In this document: in pieces, positions 1 through 8,486 of the stretch
How the letters are laid out: every line of letters starts with the position of its first letter
Position numbering within the stretch: position 1 is the first letter of the stretch
Source of the DNA: Pseudomonas fluorescens
GTDB taxonomy: Bacteria; Pseudomonadota; Gammaproteobacteria; Pseudomonadales; Pseudomonadaceae
DNA: 64,000 nt
NCBI RefSeq assembly: GCF_003732425.1
Contig: NZ_MOBX01000016.1
Coordinates: 496,001 to 560,000, forward strand
Reading direction: 5' to 3'
Notes under the pieces: generated by a model
Told to the model about the DNA's origin: nothing
The model's input: only the letters and a program-made list of their open reading frames with translations
The model's database searches: none
Position numbers and translations under genes: made by a program

Positions 1-1928
1 CGATCGGCGCACTTCGGCCGGGACAAGACGCCGTGGTCGAAGGCACCGTCAGCGGCGCCGATGTGGTCATGGGCCGCCGCCGCAGCCTCGTCGTGCGCCT
101 GCAGGACGGCACCGGCGGCCTCAGCCTGCGCTTCTACCATTTCAGCAATGCGCAGAAAGAAGGCCTTAAGCGCGGCACGCGGGTTCGCTGCTACGGCGAA
201 GCCCGGCCCGGCGCGTCAGGCCTGGAAATCTACCACCCGGAATACCGCGCCATCACCGGTGACGAACCGCCGCCAGTGGATGAAACCCTGACCCCGGTCT
301 ACCCGCTCACCGAAGGCCTGACCCAGGCGCGTCTGCGTCAGTTGTGCCTGCAAACGCTGACCCTGCTCAAGCCAGACACCTTGCCCGACTGGCTGCCGAC
401 CGAACTGGCGCGCGACTATCAACTGGCACCACTGGCCGATGCGATCCGCTACCTGCACAACCCGCCCGCCGATGCCGACGTCGACGAACTCGCCCTCGGC
501 CATCACTGGGCCCAGCATCGTCTGGCCTTCGAAGAACTGCTGACTCATCAACTGTCGCAACAACGTCTGCGCGAAAGCATGCGTTCGCTACGCGCGCCAG
601 CGATGCCGAAAGCAACCAAATTGCCGCCGAAATATCTGGCCAACCTCGGCTTCAACCCGACCGGCGCGCAACAGCGCGTCGGCAACGAAATCGCCTACGA
701 CCTCAGCCAGCACGAACCGATGTTGCGGCTGATTCAGGGTGACGTCGGCGCAGGCAAAACCGTGGTCGCCGCCCTCGCTGCATTGCAAGCACTGGAGGCC
801 GGTTATCAGGTCGCGCTGATGGCGCCGACCGAGATCCTTGCGGAACAACACTTCATCACCTTCAAGCGCTGGCTCGAACCGCTGGGCATTGAAGTCGCGT
901 GGCTGGCCGGCAAGCTCAAGGGCAAGAACCGCGTCGCTGCGCTGGAACAAATCGCCAGCGGCACGCCGATGGTGGTCGGCACTCACGCGCTGTTCCAGGA
1001 CGAAGTGCAGTTCAAGAATCTGGCGCTGGTGATCATCGACGAACAGCACCGCTTCGGCGTGCAGCAGCGTCTGGCGCTGCGGCAGAAAGGCGTCGGCGGG
1101 CGCATGTGCCCGCATCAACTGATCATGACTGCCACGCCGATTCCACGCACGCTGGCGATGAGCGCCTACGCCGACCTCGACACTTCGATCCTCGATGAAC
1201 TACCGCCGGGTCGAACGCCGGTCAACACCGTGCTGGTCACCGACACGCGCCGCGTCGAAGTCATCGAACGGGTGCGCAGTGCTTGCGCCGAAGGGCGTCA
1301 AGCCTATTGGGTGTGCACGCTGATTGAAGAGTCGGAAGAGCTGACCTGTCAGGCCGCCGAAACCACGTTTGAAGACCTCACCCTCGCCCTCGGCGAACTG
1401 AAAGTCGGGCTGATTCACGGGCGCATGAAACCCGTCGAGAAAGCCGCCGTCATGGCCGAATTCAAGGCCGGCAACCTGCAACTGCTGGTCGCTACCACGG
1501 TGATCGAAGTGGGCGTCGACGTGCCCAACGCCAGCCTGATGATCATCGAAAACCCCGAGCGTCTTGGCCTCGCGCAACTGCACCAATTGCGCGGCCGGGT
1601 TGGCCGGGGCAGCGCCGCCAGCCATTGCGTGCTGCTCTACCATCCGCCGCTGTCGCAGATCGGTCGTCAGCGCCTGGGCATCATGCGCGAGACCAACGAC
1701 GGCTTCGTCATCGCCGAAAAAGACCTCGAACTGCGCGGCCCCGGGGAAATGCTCGGCACCCGCCAGACCGGCCTGCTGCAATTCAAGGTCGCCGACCTGA
1801 TGCGCGACGCCGACTTATTGCCCGCCGTACGCGATGCCGCGCAAGCACTGCTGGAACGCTGGCCGACTCATGTCAGCCCATTGCTCGACCGCTGGCTGCG
1901 CCATGGGCAGCAATACGGCCAAGTGTGA
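1..1928 (+). CDS. recG: ATP-dependent DNA helicase RecG (5' end missing)
   Basis: RecG is a monomeric superfamily 2 double-strand DNA translocase that reverses stalled forks and processes branched recombination intermediates in the cytoplasm. The reading frame is open from base 3, so about 50-60 N-terminal residues lie outside the window. Visible motifs are the wedge/OB region (about the first 170 codons), Walker A GDVGAGKT, the DEQH box (IIDEQHRFG), TATPIPRTLA (motif III) and the C-terminal QLRGRVGRG motif VI. A helicase C-terminal domain and the RecG tail (ELRGPGEMLGTRQTG) follow, so the 3' end is complete. In Pseudomonas it is followed by the HDOD gene, as here. The identification is secure. 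Confidence 0.98.
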   Translation, partial: IGALRPGQDAVVEGTVSGADVVMGRRRSLVVRLQDGTGGLSLRFYHFSNAQKEGLKRGTRVRCYGEARPGASGLEIYHPEYRAITGDEPPPVDETLTPVYPLTEGLTQARLRQLCLQTLTLLKPDTLPDWLPTELARDYQLAPLADAIRYLHNPPADADVDELALGHHWAQHRLAFEELLTHQLSQQRLRESMRSLRAPAMPKATKLPPKYLANLGFNPTGAQQRVGNEIAYDLSQHEPMLRLIQGDVGAGKTVVAALAALQALEAGYQVALMAPTEILAEQHFITFKRWLEPLGIEVAWLAGKLKGKNRVAALEQIASGTPMVVGTHALFQDEVQFKNLALVIIDEQHRFGVQQRLALRQKGVGGRMCPHQLIMTATPIPRTLAMSAYADLDTSILDELPPGRTPVNTVLVTDTRRVEVIERVRSACAEGRQAYWVCTLIEESEELTCQAAETTFEDLTLALGELKVGLIHGRMKPVEKAAVMAEFKAGNLQLLVATTVIEVGVDVPNASLMIIENPERLGLAQLHQLRGRVGRGSAASHCVLLYHPPLSQIGRQRLGIMRETNDGFVIAEKDLELRGPGEMLGTRQTGLLQFKVADLMRDADLLPAVRDAAQALLERWPTHVSPLLDRWLRHGQQYGQV

Positions 1929-2007
1929 GCACCGTCGCAGTTTCTGAACCCTCGTTCCAACCAAGCTGGTTATACTCCTGCAATTGTTTCAAAAACGGAT
2001 ACAGACC

Positions 2008-3408
2008 ATGACCGAAGCTGCTCTCGCCCCCGAATCTCCGCACGCTCCGTCTGTTATTCGGCTGCTGCTCAACAAGCTGGGCGTTGCCTACGAAGAAGTG
2101 CTCGACCACCATGGCCTCAATGCTTCGCGCAAAGTGCAGGCGGTGTTGCTGGACGACGCGGTCGGTGCGCTGATGGTGCTGTTTCCTCAGAGCCAGTTGC
2201 TGGATCTCAATCGCCTCGCCGAACTGACGGGCCGTCGCCTGACCGCCGTCTCCACCGAGCGCCTGGAAAAGATGCTCGGCAAACACAGCCTGAGCCTGCT
2301 GCCGGGCCTGCCGGCGCTGACCAGTTCGCCGTGCCTCTACGAAGAAAGCCTGCTGCGCGAACCGAAGTTGCTGATCAACTCCGGCGAGCCGGGCCTGCTG
2401 CTGGAAATCGCCAGCGAAGACTTCAAGACCATGCTGACCAAGGCCAGCGCCGCCAACTTCGGCGAAGCCCTGAGCAGCATCCGCCCGAACCTCGACCGCC
2501 CGGACGATGACCGCGAGGAAATCACCCAGGCCGTGCAGGCGTTCACCGCGCGGCGCATTCAGCAGCGTCTGGAAGCAACCATCGAGATTCCACCGCTGGC
2601 CGAAACCGCGCAAAAAATCATCAAGCTGCGCGTCGACCCCAACGCCACCATCGATGACATCACCGGCGTGGTTGAAACCGACCCGGCGCTGGCCGCGCAA
2701 GTGGTGAGCTGGGCGGCGTCGCCGTACTACGCCTCGCCGGGCAAGATTCGTTCGGTGGAAGACGCGATCGTCCGCGTGCTCGGTTTCGATCTGGTGATCA
2801 ACCTCGCGCTGGGCCTGGCCCTCGGCAAGACCCTGAGCCTGCCGAAAGATCATCCGCAACAAACCACGCCGTACTGGCAGCAGTCGATCTACACCGCCGC
2901 CGTCATCGAAGGCCTGACCCGCGCCATGCCGCGCGCCCAGCGCCCGGAAGCAGGCCTGACTTACTTGGCCGGTCTGCTGCACAACTTCGGTTACCTGTTG
3001 CTGGCCCACGTGTTCCCGCCGCACTTCTCGCTGATCTGCCGTCACCTGGAGGTCAACCCGCACCTGTGCCACAGCTACATCGAGCAACACCTGCTCGGTA
3101 TCAGCCGTGAACAGATTGGCTCGTGGCTAATGCGCTACTGGGACATGCCCGACGAACTGGCCACCGCCCTGCGCTTCCAGCACGACCCAAGCTACGACGG
3201 CGCCTACGCCGAGTACCCGAACCTCGTCTGCCTGGCCGTACGCCTGCTGCGTAGCCGTGGCATCGGTTCGGGGCCGGATGAAGACATCCCCGACGCCCTG
3301 CTCGAACGTGTTGGTTTGACGCGCGACAAGGCTAACGACGTGGTCAGCAAAGTGCTTGAGGCTGAAGTGCTGCTGCGCGAACTGGCCTCGCAGTTCAGTC
3401 AGGCCTAA
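2008..3408 (+). CDS. YbaK-like / HDOD domain protein
   Basis: The 466-residue protein has an N-terminal region of about 150 residues resembling the YbaK/ProRS-associated aminoacyl-tRNA deacylase fold (IRLLLNKLGVAYEEVLD...). A C-terminal HDOD domain follows from about residue 190 (IPPLAETAQKIIKLRVDPNATIDDITGVVETDPALAAQVV, then GLLHNFGYLLLAHVFP). HDOD domains are HD-related signalling modules that usually lack phosphohydrolase activity. Its position directly downstream of recG matches the P. aeruginosa locus. The ATG at 2008 is preferred over an upstream TTG at 1984 because the homologous start begins MTEAALAP-like, although no strong ribosome binding site is seen. The specific function is unknown. 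Confidence 0.85.
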   Translation: MTEAALAPESPHAPSVIRLLLNKLGVAYEEVLDHHGLNASRKVQAVLLDDAVGALMVLFPQSQLLDLNRLAELTGRRLTAVSTERLEKMLGKHSLSLLPGLPALTSSPCLYEESLLREPKLLINSGEPGLLLEIASEDFKTMLTKASAANFGEALSSIRPNLDRPDDDREEITQAVQAFTARRIQQRLEATIEIPPLAETAQKIIKLRVDPNATIDDITGVVETDPALAAQVVSWAASPYYASPGKIRSVEDAIVRVLGFDLVINLALGLALGKTLSLPKDHPQQTTPYWQQSIYTAAVIEGLTRAMPRAQRPEAGLTYLAGLLHNFGYLLLAHVFPPHFSLICRHLEVNPHLCHSYIEQHLLGISREQIGSWLMRYWDMPDELATALRFQHDPSYDGAYAEYPNLVCLAVRLLRSRGIGSGPDEDIPDALLERVGLTRDKANDVVSKVLEAEVLLRELASQFSQA

Positions 3409-3447
3409 ACGCAAACAGGCCCGCTCCCCCAGGATTTACACAATCCC

Positions 3448-3473
3448 CTGTGGGAGCGAGCCTGCTCGCGAAG
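3448..3473. repeat. Single REP element
   Basis: TGTGGGAGCGAGCCTGCTCGCGA is a short imperfect palindrome of the class scattered through P. fluorescens-group genomes. It lies downstream of the HDOD gene stop and next to a full REPIN. Confidence 0.8.
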
Positions 3474-3507
3474 AATCCACCTCGGTCCAACTGACTCATC
3501 GCAACCC

Positions 3508-3643
3508 CTGTGGCGAGGGAGCTTGCTCCCGCTCGACTGCGCAGCAGTCGCAAAACCAGCCGGCAGGGTGTGTCAGGCAAAACTCGGCTTTCAGGATTTG
3601 GGGCCGCTCCGCAGCCCAGCGGGAGCAAGCTCCCTCGCCACAA
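3508..3643. repeat. REPIN (paired inverted REP sequences)
   Basis: Two copies of the REP sequence GTGGCGAGGGAGCTTGCTCC stand in inverted orientation at 3510-3533 and 3619-3642, with perfect 24-bp arms separated by about 85 bases. Each arm is itself palindromic. This is the REP doublet (REPIN) arrangement mobilised in trans by RAYT transposases in this group. It fills the gap between two convergent genes. Confidence 0.9.
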
Positions 3644-3667
3644 AAGCTCTTCTCATCAAGACTCGGC

Positions 3668-4051
3668 TCAAACCTTAGGCTTAGCCTTCCTCGGCTTCAA
3701 ATACTTCATCAACCCCTGAAACCACATCACCAGCGCCGGATTACCCTTCAGCTGAATCGACTTGTCCTGAATCCCCTGCATAAACGCCAACTGCTTGTTC
3801 TTCGCCTGCATCGTGGCAAAGCCATAACCGGCATCTTTAAACGCAATCGCAAACGCCGGCTCAGCCACCACGCCAGACTTGCTGGTGATGCGCTGATCCT
3901 TGACCACGAAATGCCGCGCCACTTTCCCATCCAGCGTCTGCAGCTGAAACACCAGATCCTTGTCACCCAACTGCTGCTGGAACGCAGGATTTGTCCGGCT
4001 GGCCTTACCCATCAACAAACCCATCATCCACAGAAGAAAACGAAATTTCAT
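3668..4051 (-). CDS. Small SCP2-like conserved protein
   Basis: The protein has about 127 residues and an N-terminal hydrophobic stretch (FRFLLWMMGLLMG). The rest (LVFQLQTLDGKVARHFVVKDQRITSKSG... FMQGIQDKSIQLKGNPALVMWFQGLMKYL) has the layout of a sterol-carrier/SCP2-like fold. The ATG at 4051 is preferred over GTG at 4057 because GAGG lies at proper spacing before the ATG. The gene sits where PA5347-type genes lie between the recG/HDOD pair and HU in P. aeruginosa. The ligand and role are unknown. It is sometimes labelled helicase in databases, which nothing in the sequence supports. Confidence 0.7.
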   Translation of the reverse strand: MKFRFLLWMMGLLMGKASRTNPAFQQQLGDKDLVFQLQTLDGKVARHFVVKDQRITSKSGVVAEPAFAIAFKDAGYGFATMQAKNKQLAFMQGIQDKSIQLKGNPALVMWFQGLMKYLKPRKAKPKV

Positions 4052-4210
4052 GCGCACAGCCTCAAAAGGAAAATGAACGGCCGGGGCAGTGTAAGGGATT
4101 CGGACGATAACGCCAGTATCTGACTCTATTGGAGGATGATGCAGACCATTTCCCGCACGATGACCGCCAAGTCACGATTCCGTAAGCAACGTCCTACACC
4201 TGCACTGATC

Positions 4211-4235
4211 GTTCCCATGCTCCGCGTGGGAATGC
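4211..4235. repeat. Short dispersed repeat, hairpin type
   Basis: GTTCCCATGCTCCGCGTGGGAA contains a TTCCCA/TGGGAA stem. This element is common between genes in fluorescent pseudomonads. Confidence 0.6.
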
Positions 4236-4283
4236 ATCCCGAGACGCTCCCATTCACCTTTCCTACACCTGTTGAAACACATC

Positions 4284-4310
4284 CCTGTAGGAGCTGGCGA
4301 AGCCTGCGAT
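4284..4310. repeat. Single REP-like element
   Basis: CCTGTAGGAGCTGGCGAAGC is a REP variant of the fluorescent Pseudomonas group. It is an isolated copy in the non-coding stretch 4052-4634. Confidence 0.6.
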
Positions 4311-4427
4311 CTTTTGATCTTCCGGCCCGCGAATTTATGGGAAATTTCCTGCAAAGTGCGGGGCTGTCCATGAACTAGGCGAGTTGGCTGGCTATCGATA
4401 GGCTCTGTGGGTCGCCGCAAAATCGGT

Positions 4428-4448
4428 GACTCGGACGTGCAAGTCCGG
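4428..4448 (+). promoter_or_regulatory. Putative target site of the C4-like antisense RNA
   Basis: Bases 4428-4434 (GACTCGG) are perfectly complementary to 4548-4554. Bases 4437-4448 (GTGCAAGTCCGG) are complementary to 4554-4565 at 11 of 12 positions. The site can also fold alone (CGGAC/GTCCG). In phage P1/P7/P4, C4-type RNAs pair with such upstream segments to silence co-transcribed genes. The assignment is inferred from the pairing. Confidence 0.5.
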
Positions 4449-4509
4449 TATCGGTGCACATCGGTTATAGCTATTCACCGAGCGTTTTCTTATGCTCGCG
4501 AACTGTTAT

Positions 4510-4583
4510 GGCGGCTGTGTATGGGAGGCCTTCGGGTCTGCCGGTTTCCGAGTCCGGTCTTGCACACCTATACACAGCTGCCA
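4510..4583 (+). ncRNA. C4-like antisense RNA element
   Basis: An outer stem GGCGGCTGTGTAT/ATACACAGCTGCC (one G-U pair) encloses a UUCG-capped hairpin (AGGCC-TTCG-GGTCT) and a second CCGG/CCGG hairpin. This layout and the string TTCGGG..TGCCGGTTTCC resemble the phage C4 antisense RNA family that silences antirepressor genes in P1/P7/P4-type phages. The short overlapping frame MAAVYGRPSGLPVS is of the kind annotated as Ash/Icd-like around these elements. No phage genes are nearby. The element lies 52 bases upstream of a DUF6124-type gene and may act as its leader. The family assignment is from memory and was not scored against a covariance model. Confidence 0.55.
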
Positions 4584-4634
4584 CCCTTTCGAAGCAAGCG
4601 AAACGGTGTTGGCTCCATAACTCGGAAAATACCT

Positions 4635-5006
4635 ATGATCAAACCAACACCCAATCCCCCCGAAAACCCAGACGTTTCGCCCTACGAAACCCTGGAATCA
4701 AAGAAATTCCACGAAGCCGCCGAGCGCGCCCTCGACCACCATTTCAAACCAGCCGTCGAACCACATCCCAAACGTGAGAGCGGCCTCTTCAAACTCTCCC
4801 CCGGCACCGACGCCGAAGCCCTCATGGCCAACGCCTCCGAAGACCTCCTGTCCATCAGCGTCATCGCCTGCGACCTCGCCGACGACCTCCACGGCTCCCG
4901 CCGCTCGGTGGCCCTTGCCCTGAGCAGAATGGCGGACGGTGTGCGACTGATGGTGGAAGGGACGCTCGACCAGATTGAAGTGCGAAGCGTGGCAGCCAAG
5001 CCGTAG
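4635..5006 (+). CDS. DUF6124-type small Pseudomonas protein
   Basis: The soluble 123-residue protein begins MIKPTPNPPENPDVSPYETL. It has a conserved helical C-terminal half (DLLSISVIACDLADDLHGSRRSVALALSRMADGVRLMVEGTLDQIE). I recognise it as one of the abundant Pseudomonas DUF6124/DUF3077-like proteins, which have no known function. The ATG at 4635 is chosen because upstream codons of the same frame run into the C4-like element, whose sequence is conserved as RNA structure. Two terminators follow. The C4-like leader suggests regulation at the transcript level. Confidence 0.75.
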   Translation: MIKPTPNPPENPDVSPYETLESKKFHEAAERALDHHFKPAVEPHPKRESGLFKLSPGTDAEALMANASEDLLSISVIACDLADDLHGSRRSVALALSRMADGVRLMVEGTLDQIEVRSVAAKP

Positions 5007-5021
5007 CGAGATTTGCGGATG

Positions 5022-5050
5022 AAAAAAAGGGGACGCCAAGTCCCCTTTTT
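5022..5050 (+). terminator. Intrinsic terminator
   Basis: AAAAAAAGGGGAC-GCCAA-GTCCCCTTTTT is a 6-bp GC stem with a flanking A/T tract, 16 bases after the DUF6124-type gene stop. Confidence 0.85.
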
Positions 5051-5075
5051 GCAACTGCCTGTAAAAATCCAGGCA

Positions 5076-5106
5076 CAAAAAAACTGCCAATCACGGCAGC
5101 TTTTTT
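5076..5106. terminator. Bidirectional intrinsic terminator
   Basis: AAAAAACTGCC-AATCAC-GGCAGCTTTTTT has a GCTGCC/GGCAG stem with A tract on one side and T tract on the other. It can serve both the plus-strand gene before it and the minus-strand 53-aa gene after it. Confidence 0.85.
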
Positions 5107-5121
5107 GAGAATCCGAAACCT

Positions 5122-5283
5122 TCAGCCGGCCAGGCGACCGACAGGCTCAAAATCAATGCCTTTGGACAGTGCAACATCCAGAAAGCGGCTGCGCTTACCG
5201 GAACGTTTGGCCAAAACCTCACGAGCTTCAGCCTGGAACCGGGCAGCCATCATAGGCTTTGGTTCATGTTTGGACTTTTTCAT
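5122..5283 (-). CDS. Hypothetical 53-aa basic protein
   Basis: MKKSKHEPKPMMAARFQAEA opens a lysine/arginine-rich protein that ends FEPVGRLAG. An AGGG ribosome binding site stands 6 bases before the ATG at 5283, so the longer in-frame extension to 5349 is not needed. It ends just before a bidirectional terminator. No family with known function is recognised. It could be a small nucleic-acid-associated protein, but that rests only on its charge. Confidence 0.6.
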   Translation of the reverse strand: MKKSKHEPKPMMAARFQAEAREVLAKRSGKRSRFLDVALSKGIDFEPVGRLAG

Positions 5284-5429
5284 GGAAACCCTGCGGGTAT
5301 CGCGATTTGACCGGATATTAGAGGCGCGACGCCCCCAATAACAAGTCAACTACAAGGGAATATTGAGTCCTTTTCTGTCAGCGGACAGGTAAACAAAACG
5401 CAGGAAACGCTTTTAAACCAATCATTGCA

Positions 5430-6029
5430 TCAACGATTCATAGGCAACTGAAAACGCATACGAACAATGCAATACGCGAAGTCTTCACGAAACAACCGGC
5501 CAACCATTTCGCAGTGCCCATCAGCGTATTGTTTCCAAAGCGGATCGTCGAAGGCTGCTCCGCCCAATCGCTCCATCGAAGTCGCCAGACCTTTTTCCCG
5601 GTCCTGCCCAGCCATGGCCGTGGCGGCTTTGTAAAAACCGTCCAGCGGTAACCCGGTTTGCAGAGCAATCAACTCTCCCAAACGTGCGTTGGTTGTTTGC
5701 ACCAGACACCCAAGCCTATCAATCGGCGCTTCAGCACCCGGGAACGTGCCTTGATAGATCTCCTCGCAAAACCCTTCTTTGAAGCGCACCCAATTCTTCT
5801 GCACGTCTTTGAGTTGCATCTTTTCCGCAGGCGCTAAACTGACCAGCGCTTTCTTATATTGCTCATTCAAGGCTGCATCGACTTTCTCGAAAGTCTGCTG
5901 ACCGCAGATGATCAAATCGCGATTGGTAAAGCTGTCAGGATTGCAGGCTTCCTGCGCATGCGCTGGAACTAGCGAAGCAGCCAAAAAAACACCCGCGATC
6001 AGCTCAAAGAACGTCTTGAGTTTGATCAT
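5430..6029 (-). CDS. Secreted LprI/DUF1311-like protein
   Basis: The 199-residue protein has a signal peptide (MIKLKTFFELIAGVFLAASLVPAHA, cut before QEAC). A DUF1311/LprI-like domain follows: C..D.FTNRDLIICGQQTFEKVDAALNEQYKKAL, then VQKNWVRFKEGFCEE and a later C-L region. LprI proteins are periplasmic or surface inhibitors of lysozyme, a function shown for M. tuberculosis LprI. Paired cysteines suggest disulfide bonds. The ATG overlaps the upstream TPR gene stop by 4 bases (ATGA), so translation is probably coupled. It is the last gene of a long minus-strand series. Function here is inferred from the family. Confidence 0.75.
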   Translation of the reverse strand: MIKLKTFFELIAGVFLAASLVPAHAQEACNPDSFTNRDLIICGQQTFEKVDAALNEQYKKALVSLAPAEKMQLKDVQKNWVRFKEGFCEEIYQGTFPGAEAPIDRLGCLVQTTNARLGELIALQTGLPLDGFYKAATAMAGQDREKGLATSMERLGGAAFDDPLWKQYADGHCEMVGRLFREDFAYCIVRMRFQLPMNR

Positions 6030-7105
6030 GATCCGGATCCGCCAACACTGCGCTCAACCACCCTCGCCGGGATCTTCGAAGCCTTTCCCGCTTCCGACAT
6101 ACGCGATGCATATTGCTTGTACGCCGGCACCGCTCGCTCTTTATCGTTCATAGCCCAATAGCTATCTGCGAGATTCAGGTAAGCCACCGTCCGCTCTGGG
6201 TTGTGTGCAATTACCGCATTCAACAGTTCAATGGACTCAGCGTAATAACCCGCCTCGCCCAGTAGAAACCCGAGGTCGTTGGACCAACCTGGACGCTGCT
6301 GGTAGTAGTACTTTGCGACGATATAGCTATCCGGGGGACAAGTGTCATGCGAGCCACCGCCCATCAACGAGTAGCTCATCGTATCCTTGAAGGAAAATTC
6401 ATCACCCTTTCGGTAGGCTGCCAGCGCCATATTCAGCAAATCAGCCGAATCGACGGTCATCAATTTCTTTCTCACGCCTTCAATACTGCCAGTACGAGCA
6501 ACCTGCAGCTTCTGCAGCGCTTCACGCCCATCGAAAGCAGCGAGAGTGATGGGGCCTAATGTCTGCACCGGCAACTCCACTACGCTAACAAGCGACCGGT
6601 CACAGGAGTCGTTATTCGCCACTTCCAGTAGAGCTTTCAGCTCAAACTGCTTTGAACCTCTATTGAAGGCGAACAACAGGTTGAAGTTGTAAACCGCGTT
6701 ATCTTCTTCGCTGGTTACCAGCGCGATGTAATCCCCAGCCTCAACGAACGGCTGCTTGACCACAGCTTCTTCAGCCTGCGGATCAATGACAGTCATGACG
6801 CCTGGGCGACCTTTGAGTACATGGACGCTGAAGACACCCTGAAGCGCAGACGAGTATTGACTCTTGATCAGAGGCAGCGCCTTCGACGTATCGAGCAAGA
6901 TGTCCTCATCACGTGTCTGTACCGGCGCAATCAACAATCGGTTAGAAACTTCGTCCGCATCGCCCGCCAGCACAAACACCTTTTGCCGTGATGCATCACC
7001 CAGCAAGCTAGCCGGAATTTCCTTCAGGACTTGTGGGGCAGCGAGTGCGTATGAAGTGGTTAGCAGCCCAAGGCTCAACACGATAAAGCGGAAGAACATA
7101 TTCAC
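6026..7105 (-). CDS. Secreted TPR-repeat protein
   Basis: The 359-residue protein has a signal peptide (FFRFIVLSLGLLTTSYALA) and a central region without recognised domain. A C-terminal TPR-like stretch follows (WSNDLGFLLGEAGYYAESIELLNAVIAHNPERTVAYLNLADSYWAM...). The GTG start overlaps the previous stop by 4 bases (GTGA). An AGGGA motif lies 8 bases before this GTG, against 14 before the alternative ATG at 7099. Its C-terminal half is clearly related to that of the next upstream gene (shared ..AGKA.KIP.RVVERS ending), so the pair arose by duplication. The role is unknown. Location and neighbours suggest a periplasmic binding or protection function. Confidence 0.7.
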   Translation of the reverse strand: MNMFFRFIVLSLGLLTTSYALAAPQVLKEIPASLLGDASRQKVFVLAGDADEVSNRLLIAPVQTRDEDILLDTSKALPLIKSQYSSALQGVFSVHVLKGRPGVMTVIDPQAEEAVVKQPFVEAGDYIALVTSEEDNAVYNFNLLFAFNRGSKQFELKALLEVANNDSCDRSLVSVVELPVQTLGPITLAAFDGREALQKLQVARTGSIEGVRKKLMTVDSADLLNMALAAYRKGDEFSFKDTMSYSLMGGGSHDTCPPDSYIVAKYYYQQRPGWSNDLGFLLGEAGYYAESIELLNAVIAHNPERTVAYLNLADSYWAMNDKERAVPAYKQYASRMSEAGKASKIPARVVERSVGGSGS

Positions 7106-7950
7106 TGTTTCAGTCCCTGAATTTCAGATCGCTCAACGACGCGTTGCGGAATCTTCTGCGCTTTACCGGCGGCGCTCATTGCGTCGCGGTACTCGCGATA
7201 ATAACGCTGCGCTTCTTCTTGCCGATCAAGTCGCCACAGCGAATCAGCCATGTTCAGCATCAGCACTGTGCGTTTGCCGACAGCTTCAACGCCTCGATAA
7301 AACTTCAGCGCCAACTCATCGTTGCCGCCCTCGGCCAAGTAGAAACCGAGGTCATTGTAAGCCTGAACATTTTGCGTCGGGGGATGACATGCCATGTAGG
7401 ATTCGGGGCTTAAAAAGTCCAGGCTGCCTTCGATGGAGTCAGCCCGGGCCTGCGCAGTTTTAATCGTCGAGATATATTTCAACCAGTCCTTTGGGGACTG
7501 CGTTTCCAGGATGGGCGTGAGGACTTCGCCATCTTCCGAAAACCACTGATTACCAACCCATTTGCCTAGACAAAACCGAGGAGAGCGCTCAGCCAGCACG
7601 CAACCGGTCTCCATCGAAATCACATCGCAATGCTGTTGCGACACCAGTTTTTCTTCTTGATTCTCATCCGACAACATGCCGAAGACCACCGGGTCGAGCA
7701 ACAAGGTTTTCTTGTCAGGGCTGAGCCAATCGGAGTGTCCATCGGCGCCAACGTCGGCGCTGAAGACCGGGAAGGTTTTGCCGTTGGCGGTGAACCATGC
7801 GGTCAGTGATTCCACACCGGGCATCGTCCATTTGGTCGCTCGAAACGTCACGGTGTGTCCGTCGATACCGACTATGGGCGGGTCCTCGGCAAGAGCGCTT
7901 GTGGCGGCAAAAAGGCAGCTGATCATCACTACCCACTTAAGGCTGACCAT
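7102..7950 (-). CDS. Secreted TPR-like protein, paralogue of the adjacent gene
   Basis: The 282-residue protein has a signal peptide (VSLKWVVMISCLFAATSALA, then EDPP). Its C-terminal segment (NDLGFYLAEGGNDELALKFYRGVEAVGKRTVLMLNMADSLWRLDRQ... IPQRVVERS) aligns with the TPR part of the 6026-7105 gene. The N-terminal part differs and holds several cysteines. It overlaps the upstream gene by 14 bases and the downstream gene by 4, so the four genes are probably one transcript. No enzymatic motif is seen. Confidence 0.7.
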   Translation of the reverse strand: MVSLKWVVMISCLFAATSALAEDPPIVGIDGHTVTFRATKWTMPGVESLTAWFTANGKTFPVFSADVGADGHSDWLSPDKKTLLLDPVVFGMLSDENQEEKLVSQQHCDVISMETGCVLAERSPRFCLGKWVGNQWFSEDGEVLTPILETQSPKDWLKYISTIKTAQARADSIEGSLDFLSPESYMACHPPTQNVQAYNDLGFYLAEGGNDELALKFYRGVEAVGKRTVLMLNMADSLWRLDRQEEAQRYYREYRDAMSAAGKAQKIPQRVVERSEIQGLKQ

Positions 7951-8482
7951 AGACGATCCTCTTCACCGCCGGGCTTTCTGACATTAACTGTCTCTTCGTA
8001 ACACCATAGGCCTTGATCAACTCTTCCCGAGATCCCTTCGAGCCAAAAGAGCGTTGGTTATTATCGAAGCTGTATTGCTCCAATCGCCCTGCTGTCGAGT
8101 AATACCCATGCCACTCCGCGCAGGCACCACAACCGCCATATCCGCCTATCGAAACAAGACTGCCCTTGGTGCCTTCCACGCAATCCATCGCCACAACAAC
8201 ATTGCTCAACATTTTCGTCTTCGCACCGTCGGAAGTGAGTTGTGAAACTTTGCTGATATCGCGTCGAAGCACCTTACTACCGATGTTGATGGTCTGGTCG
8301 GAGCAAACCGGGATGACGTGGGTTTGCGCACCATCCACCGTCACCGATCGGCAGGACGACACCAACACCACTTCAACACCGCCGCACTGCATGACATCGC
8401 GCTGGGTAAAGGCGTCCGAAGGCGCGGCGAGAGCTGGCAGAGAGAGCAGCAGCGAAAGACTGCCCGCGAGAAGACGGCTCAT
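7937..8482 (-). CDS. Secreted cysteine-rich hypothetical protein
   Basis: The protein has 181 residues from the ATG at 8482. GAGGAG lies 7-8 bases before it, which decides against the ATG at 8497. A signal peptide (MSRLLAGSLSLLLSLPALAAP) is followed by a domain with several cysteines, including GGYGGCGACAEWHGYY. That segment resembles the C-G-A-C motif of small secreted proteins often found near T6SS immunity loci, though I cannot name the family. It is separated by 4 bases from the upstream gene and overlaps the downstream one. Confidence 0.65.
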   Translation of the reverse strand: MSRLLAGSLSLLLSLPALAAPSDAFTQRDVMQCGGVEVVLVSSCRSVTVDGAQTHVIPVCSDQTINIGSKVLRRDISKVSQLTSDGAKTKMLSNVVVAMDCVEGTKGSLVSIGGYGGCGACAEWHGYYSTAGRLEQYSFDNNQRSFGSKGSREELIKAYGVTKRQLMSESPAVKRIVYGQP

Positions 8483-8486
8483 CCAC

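Noticed and set aside
4136..4378. Short open frames in the repeat-rich gap
   Set aside because: They consist of REP-type sequence, with no ribosome binding site and no similarity to known proteins.
4407..4634. Upstream extension of the DUF6124-type gene (MGRRKIGDSDVQ...)
   Set aside because: It runs through the C4-like RNA structure. The conservation is better explained by RNA, and a good ATG is available at 4635.
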